Part shown: positions 60,037 to 64,000 of the stretch, in pieces
Layout of the letters: the number at the start of each line of letters is the position of its first letter
Position numbering within the stretch: position 1 is the first letter of the stretch
From: CBDFNN01 sp965250215
GTDB taxonomy: Bacteria; Bacteroidota; Rhodothermia; Rhodothermales; DATKEJ01
DNA length: 64,000 nt
Reading direction: 5' to 3'
Assembly: GCA_965250215.1 (NCBI GenBank)
Contig: CBDFNN010000004.1
Location: 3,720,001 to 3,784,000, forward strand
The notes under the pieces: model-generated
Database searches by the model: none
What the model saw: the letters and a program-made list of their open reading frames with translations, nothing else
What the model was told of the DNA's origin: nothing
Made by a program: the position numbers and the translations under genes

Positions 60037-63000
60037 TTAGAAATCTAGGCCGATCGAGAAGTAAAACACTCTATCTCCGAAGCCCTGTCCATCATGAGGC
60101 CAAGCCCAATCAAGTCTTACTGGATATCCAAGCATGATAGTCTTTAATCCAACTCCAATCCCGACGTGTAGATCGTCAAATCGTCGTACTCCACCAGCAT
60201 CCGTCTGCCATAAATGGAAATCTTCGTCAGTGCTTCTCCCGCCCCAGATAGATCCAACATCTGTAAAGAATGCTCCCTGCATATTGTACAGAGGAAAGAT
60301 CGGAATTGGGCCCGGTAAAACAGCTGCCAACAACGGGAATCTAAATTCTGCATTCAGCAATCCGAAGTAAGATCCGTTGTGCGAATTGATAGAGCTTCCT
60401 CTGAAGGGCATTACAGGGGTGGCAAAGACATAGTCCGCAACATCAGAAATTGGGAAGCCATTTTGCGGATCGAATTTTCGATTGATCCAAGTACTCACTC
60501 CAGATGTGTAGAATATTTGCTGATCAGATCCTATTGAAGCTGCCCCAGAACCTCTGACTGCAAAACTATAATTTCGACCAAACGATTTGTACCATCGAAG
60601 ATCTCCAAGAACCGTCATGAACTGTAGCGTGTTGCTTATTCCACCTGGCGAGGCTGACAATTGTATGGCTCCCCGATGTCCGCCGGATGGGCTGAGAAAT
60701 CCTGGAGTCGTAACATCCTTGGTATAACTCAAGGTTGGGTAGACAACGTTTCTGGACTCTGACGCCGCTGTTGGATTCGATATAGAAGTCTGGCTAATAT
60801 TGAGCCAAGTTAGGCCGGCATCAAAACGTCTAAACTTGTCTATAGGCAGACTAGCTGAGAATCCCATTCCATAGTTTCTATATCTCAGATACTCAATAGA
60901 AAAACCTCCGTTGGCTTGCGAATAGAACGGAAGTATTCGAGCCATATGGAATGAACTCAATGTATAGTCAATTCGCTTCGGCAGATAACTGTAAGCAATC
61001 GTGTAATCTGAATTGCGAAGATCTATCAATAGATTCGTCGTCGCGAATATCTGATGATTCCCGAGAACATCACTAAACAGAAATTGCGTCACGCCCTGCA
61101 CACCACCATAGAGTGGATCATATCCAGCTGAACCATAGACCAAATCAGGAGAGAAGGTCAGTTTATATTTTTTCTTCTTAAGTCTTCCGTCCTCACCAAC
61201 ACCATCTTCCAATGAGAATGGGTCGATGACATCATCAGGCACGTCGTCTATTGCTTCTTCAAAAGCATCAGAAAATACATAGTCTCTGAAATTAATTCGC
61301 GATGTAGAACTTGAGTCTTGTAGAACAACTCCAATACCAGCATCTGCTGGACCTTCACCACTGCCTGTGCTATCCGCATAGGCCAAATCTTGTCCATTTG
61401 GATTTGATTCTCTGCCAATTACCTCATTTCTGAAAAGAGTTCTTTTATACTGAACACCGTCAGATGCATCTCGCAAATAAGGATTACGCTGCAGCGAAGA
61501 TTGCTTTGCGAGTGCAAGAGTCGGCGAGTCTTCAATATCATCCTGCAACACACGCTTAGCCCAAATATTCGGATTCAGTACCCCTCCGTCTACCTTTCGA
61601 GCAAAGGGCGACTTTAACATGTAGATCGACTGCGTTCCCTCACGAAGACTCATGACAGCAGCCTTGTTTCCATCAGCAGAGACAGAGACCTGGGTTATTC
61701 CAATCAACACATCAGTCAAAGGTCTTTCTATTCCTGAGACCAAATCTTTTTCATAAAGATTAAATATGCCGTTTCGATCGGAAATAAAAAGAATCTTGTC
61801 TTCTTCCGCTCCGAACTTGGGGCTCTTGTCGTCCCATCGTTCTTCATAGGTCAGTCTCCGCAGTTTAGCATTGCCTGGCTCCATGAGATAAACATCCTTC
61901 TGGGCATAATCATAATCGATCATGGAGAAGTTTTCTGTCGTGTGTCGACCCAATTGGGTGTATGGTCCACGATCTGAGTAGAAAACAAGCTTTTCACCAC
62001 TTGGACTCCAAGACGGCTCCATGTCACTGAAAACATCGCTTGTGAAATTTCTCGTCTCCTGACTTACCATGTCAAGCACGTAAATATCGCTCTGCGAATT
62101 CATGGAAGCCGAAAATGCAATCTTGCCTCCTTTTGGATTCCATGCAACAGACATGATAGCATCAACTCCAGGGACTCTGAAATGCTCGACGTCTTTACTT
62201 CTAACATCGATAATTGCTATGGCATCGGATTCTCCACTTTTCACTGCGATAGCAATCTTTTTCCCATCGGGACTCCAGCTAATGCCCGGAGTTAAAATCT
62301 TTAGACTCTCGAAACCAGTGTTGTCCTGACCATCGATAAGTTTTCGGGCACGTTTTCCATCGTTAGCATTTGCTACGAAGAGATCAAACAATCCATCCTT
62401 GGTTGAAATGTATGCAACTTTATCACCTTGAGGAGAAATCGCAGGGCTGGTATTGAAGAAGCCACCCTTCTCCCTTGTAATAATGGGTTTGGCAATTTCC
62501 TCCAGATCCTCCCGAACAGCCATTTCCGGCCAGTGTACTTTTTTAAGTGCTTTCTGCCACCTTTCCGATAGTTCTTTCAAAGAAAGTCCGATAGATCGCT
62601 TGAAAGCTTGATCCACACTCCTCGTAAGTCGGAGTCGTTGCATGATCTCTGCAATTTTCTCTCTTCCGTATTGCTCGGAGATGTAGTCCCACACGGACTG
62701 GCCACCGCGATAGGCAAAGTAGCCGCTTAAATAGGGAATAGGTGTGAGGTAGTTGTTGACAATGGCGTCTCGGACATACATGTCGGAGTTGGTGTCCCAA
62801 CCAAGCGCATCATATTCAGATAGACCCTCATTGAACCAGAGAGGGATATTTAGTTGAATGTTGTTTTGAATGATCGATTGAATGGAGCCTCCATAAAACA
62901 TGTCATTGATCACAGCATGGACCAACTCGTGATGGACTACGCGGCGGTAGTCACGGTAGTCTCCTGTAAAGGGAATGGCAATTCGGTTCTTGAACAGCTC

Positions 63001-63366
63001 CGTCACTCCACCTATGCCTTCGGAGTATTCTGGCAGCTGAACCGCATTGGTCACCGCAAAATCGTTGTGACTTTGGTAGGCCATAAATGCGATTCGATCG
63101 GAAATCTCATGATCGAAATCTTTTGAAATCTGTCTATAGGCGTCTTCCGCAGCGTGAGCCGTGAACTCGGCTAGATACTTTCCCTCATCCTCGTAATAGT
63201 AGACATCAAAATGTTTTGACTGAACGAAATACCACTCATGATTTTGATAGTGGACTTTATTCTTCCCGAAACGGAAGTATTGGGCATTTACCGAAGAATG
63301 GGTACCCGTTAAAACAAATACTGCGATTAAGAGAAATTGCCAGGTTCTAGTGACCGTCCTATTCAT
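60037..63366 (-). CDS. Metalloprotease / TolB-type propeller / outer-membrane barrel fusion
   Basis: 1109 residues. Signal peptide (FLLIAVFVLTGTHSSVNAQ, cleaved near residue 28). Gluzincin peptidase MA-like domain: HHELVHAVIND with His146-Glu147-His150 and WFNEGLSEY with Glu180 as third ligand. Then a WD40-like/TolB propeller (about 300-640; repeated PAISPQGDKVAYIS, ISWSPDGKKIAIAV, PSWSPSGEKLVFYSD). Then a C-terminal ~330-residue barrel resembling the surface-antigen/BamA family (DLVYGSAGYDPLYGG, FSASLPIDKFRRFD, ending in FYFSIGLDF with terminal Phe). The barrel anchors the protease in the outer membrane, with catalysis and propeller on one side. Architecture is well supported; its job is unknown. 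Confidence 0.85.
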   Translation of the reverse strand: MNRTVTRTWQFLLIAVFVLTGTHSSVNAQYFRFGKNKVHYQNHEWYFVQSKHFDVYYYEDEGKYLAEFTAHAAEDAYRQISKDFDHEISDRIAFMAYQSHNDFAVTNAVQLPEYSEGIGGVTELFKNRIAIPFTGDYRDYRRVVHHELVHAVINDMFYGGSIQSIIQNNIQLNIPLWFNEGLSEYDALGWDTNSDMYVRDAIVNNYLTPIPYLSGYFAYRGGQSVWDYISEQYGREKIAEIMQRLRLTRSVDQAFKRSIGLSLKELSERWQKALKKVHWPEMAVREDLEEIAKPIITREKGGFFNTSPAISPQGDKVAYISTKDGLFDLFVANANDGKRARKLIDGQDNTGFESLKILTPGISWSPDGKKIAIAVKSGESDAIAIIDVRSKDVEHFRVPGVDAIMSVAWNPKGGKIAFSASMNSQSDIYVLDMVSQETRNFTSDVFSDMEPSWSPSGEKLVFYSDRGPYTQLGRHTTENFSMIDYDYAQKDVYLMEPGNAKLRRLTYEERWDDKSPKFGAEEDKILFISDRNGIFNLYEKDLVSGIERPLTDVLIGITQVSVSADGNKAAVMSLREGTQSIYMLKSPFARKVDGGVLNPNIWAKRVLQDDIEDSPTLALAKQSSLQRNPYLRDASDGVQYKRTLFRNEVIGRESNPNGQDLAYADSTGSGEGPADAGIGVVLQDSSSTSRINFRDYVFSDAFEEAIDDVPDDVIDPFSLEDGVGEDGRLKKKKYKLTFSPDLVYGSAGYDPLYGGVQGVTQFLFSDVLGNHQIFATTNLLIDLRNSDYTIAYSYLPKRIDYTLSSFHMARILPFYSQANGGFSIEYLRYRNYGMGFSASLPIDKFRRFDAGLTWLNISQTSISNPTAASESRNVVYPTLSYTKDVTTPGFLSPSGGHRGAIQLSASPGGISNTLQFMTVLGDLRWYKSFGRNYSFAVRGSGAASIGSDQQIFYTSGVSTWINRKFDPQNGFPISDVADYVFATPVMPFRGSSINSHNGSYFGLLNAEFRFPLLAAVLPGPIPIFPLYNMQGAFFTDVGSIWGGRSTDEDFHLWQTDAGGVRRFDDLHVGIGVGLKTIMLGYPVRLDWAWPHDGQGFGDRVFYFSIGLDF

Positions 63367-63393
63367 GTTTTTTCCTCGGAGAGAAGTCGTCTT

Positions 63394-63416
63394 AGAAACC
63401 GGGGCACTTGGTTTCT
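63394..63416. promoter_or_regulatory. Leader hairpin upstream of the protease-barrel gene
   Basis: AGAAACC (63394-63400) and GGTTTCT (63410-63416) form a 7-base stem around ggggcactt, 28-50 bases before the start codon at 63366. It may affect translation or mRNA stability. Confidence 0.3.
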
Positions 63417-63445
63417 CACGGAGACGAAATATTTTTGTGTAATCT

Positions 63446-63474
63446 ACTATGATTGCCGCTAATCATTGTGTCAA
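63446..63474 (-). promoter_or_regulatory. Possible promoter of the protease-barrel gene
   Basis: TTGACA (63474-63469) and CATAGT (63451-63446) are spaced 17 bases apart on the minus strand. This resembles a sigma-70 promoter; the usual Bacteroidota -33/-7 boxes are not obvious. The remainder of the gap 63367-63693 (327 bases) holds no ORF of interest and nothing else I recognise. Confidence 0.25.
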
Positions 63475-63693
63475 TGTAACAGCCAATTCGTTTAAGATCA
63501 CTAGTTAAAAACCTAGGTATTTCAATAAGGAATACCCAGAATTGTTGCTACTCGACTGAGCAGAATACATTCCCAAGAAACTTACAGTCAAGGCGCAAGA
63601 TGTGACGATTGAGCCCTTGCTTTCGTCATGTCAAAAAAGCGGCTATTCAAAAATGACAAGGGTCTCAATCTAGGGGACCCAGTGAAGAGGAAA

Positions 63694-64000
63694 TCAGGCA
63701 TATTTCATCCACTTAATTAGATCCTTGAAACTTGCCTTTTTACCATACATGAGAACTCCAACCCGATAGATTTTTGCGCAAACCTTTACAGCCAACAAGA
63801 AGCTAAGTAGCAGAACTAGGAGGGAAAGACCGATTTGCCAAAAGGGTACCACTGTGGCACCCATTCTTGCAGGCATCAATATAGGCGAGATGAACGGTAA
63901 TATCGATGTGACTACGGCCAATGTTGAGTCAGGAGAGGCCACAACCGGAGTCACGAGCATAAAGGCTGCGATGACCGGTATCACCAGAGGAATACTCAGA
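63694..64000 (-). CDS. ABC-2 type transporter permease, C-terminal end (cut by right edge)
   Basis: About 102 residues are visible, beginning before the edge with LSIPLVIPVIAAFML. Two strongly hydrophobic helices with the segment ILPFISPILMPARMGATVVPFWQIGLSL are typical of the last part of ABC-2 permeases (NatB/ABC2_membrane_3 type). A short cytosolic tail (VGVLMYGKKASFKDLIKWMKYA) closes the protein. The export substrate and the ATPase partner lie outside the window. Confidence 0.75.
   Translation of the reverse strand, partial: LSIPLVIPVIAAFMLVTPVVASPDSTLAVVTSILPFISPILMPARMGATVVPFWQIGLSLLVLLLSFLLAVKVCAKIYRVGVLMYGKKASFKDLIKWMKYA

Noticed and set aside
1..64000. Insertion sequences, prophage, integrase or toxin-antitoxin genes
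   Set aside because: No transposase, integrase, phage structural or toxin family was recognised in any of the substantial reading frames.

Overview
The window is a chromosomal segment of a Gram-negative bacterium, most likely Bacteroidota in the broad sense, and within that a Balneolota/Rhodothermota-like lineage. The evidence is a type IX secretion sorting domain of the YPNPFNPST type (28858-29256), a Bacteroidota-type YbeY zinc motif, an LptE of Bacteroidota type in a miaB / sigma-54 activator / lptE / TPR cluster, a secreted DUF2723 enzyme, and outer-membrane barrel proteins. No rRNA, tRNA, CRISPR array, prophage or insertion sequence was recognised. The lineage call is inference from gene content only.

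Layout. 1-7924 (minus): a tightly coupled run miaB, sigma-54 activator, lptE, family 2 glycosyltransferase, acidic TPR protein and anmK (cut by the left edge). 8025-12779 (minus): a planctomycete-type pair, a PSCyt1/DUF1549/DUF1553 lipoprotein followed by a Tat-exported DUF1501 protein. 12899-13834: a secreted polysaccharide deacetylase. 13884-16829 (minus): a GMC oxidoreductase with its Tat-exported gluconate-dehydrogenase subunit-3-like partner and an unknown gene. 17087-23361 (plus): LptF/LptG permease, rsmI, DUF2723 protein, unknown gene, ybeY, then a DoxX remnant. 23795-26245: a modular envelope protein (barrel, PKD, coiled coil, SPOR-like end). 26364-28175 (minus): aspS. 28385-33529 (plus): DUF1761 protein, sorting-domain protein, meaB, POT transporter, dut and MFS. 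33581-37233 (minus): three genes resembling the polyprenyl-phosphoryl-arabinose pathway (HAD-UbiA fusion, DprE1-like, DprE2-like). 37389-42750 (plus): purL, trxA-glutaredoxin-trxB and a BON/LysM protein. 42920-45103 (minus): M3 peptidase behind a structured leader. 45771-50048 (minus): trans-sulfuration enzyme, proline dehydrogenase, DUF1801 protein and GH20 hexosaminidase. 50196-58336 (minus): a full beta-oxidation operon fadD-fadB-fadA-fadE. 58529-59815: tig. 60037-63366: a metalloprotease/propeller/outer-membrane barrel fusion. 63694-64000: the end of an ABC-2 permease.

Themes. Much of the window builds or remodels the envelope: LPS export (lptE, lptF/G), glycan synthesis and turnover (GT2, arabinose-lipid-like genes, deacetylase, GH20, anmK), protein O-glycosylation (DUF2723, by homology) and large outer-membrane proteins. 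The rest is catabolism (fatty acids, proline, periplasmic redox enzymes), redox homeostasis and housekeeping.

The most unusual signal is not a gene. At least eleven intergenic gaps contain short degenerate tandem arrays with a strict 7- or 8-base period. Nearly all of them abut or overlap a start or stop codon. Units differ between loci, but two octamer families recur at distant sites. Two genes (lptF/G-like at 17087 and the barrel-PKD protein at 23795) have clear N-termini lying upstream of any ATG, GTG or TTG, with ATC where the start is expected. The M3 peptidase leader can fold in two mutually exclusive ways.
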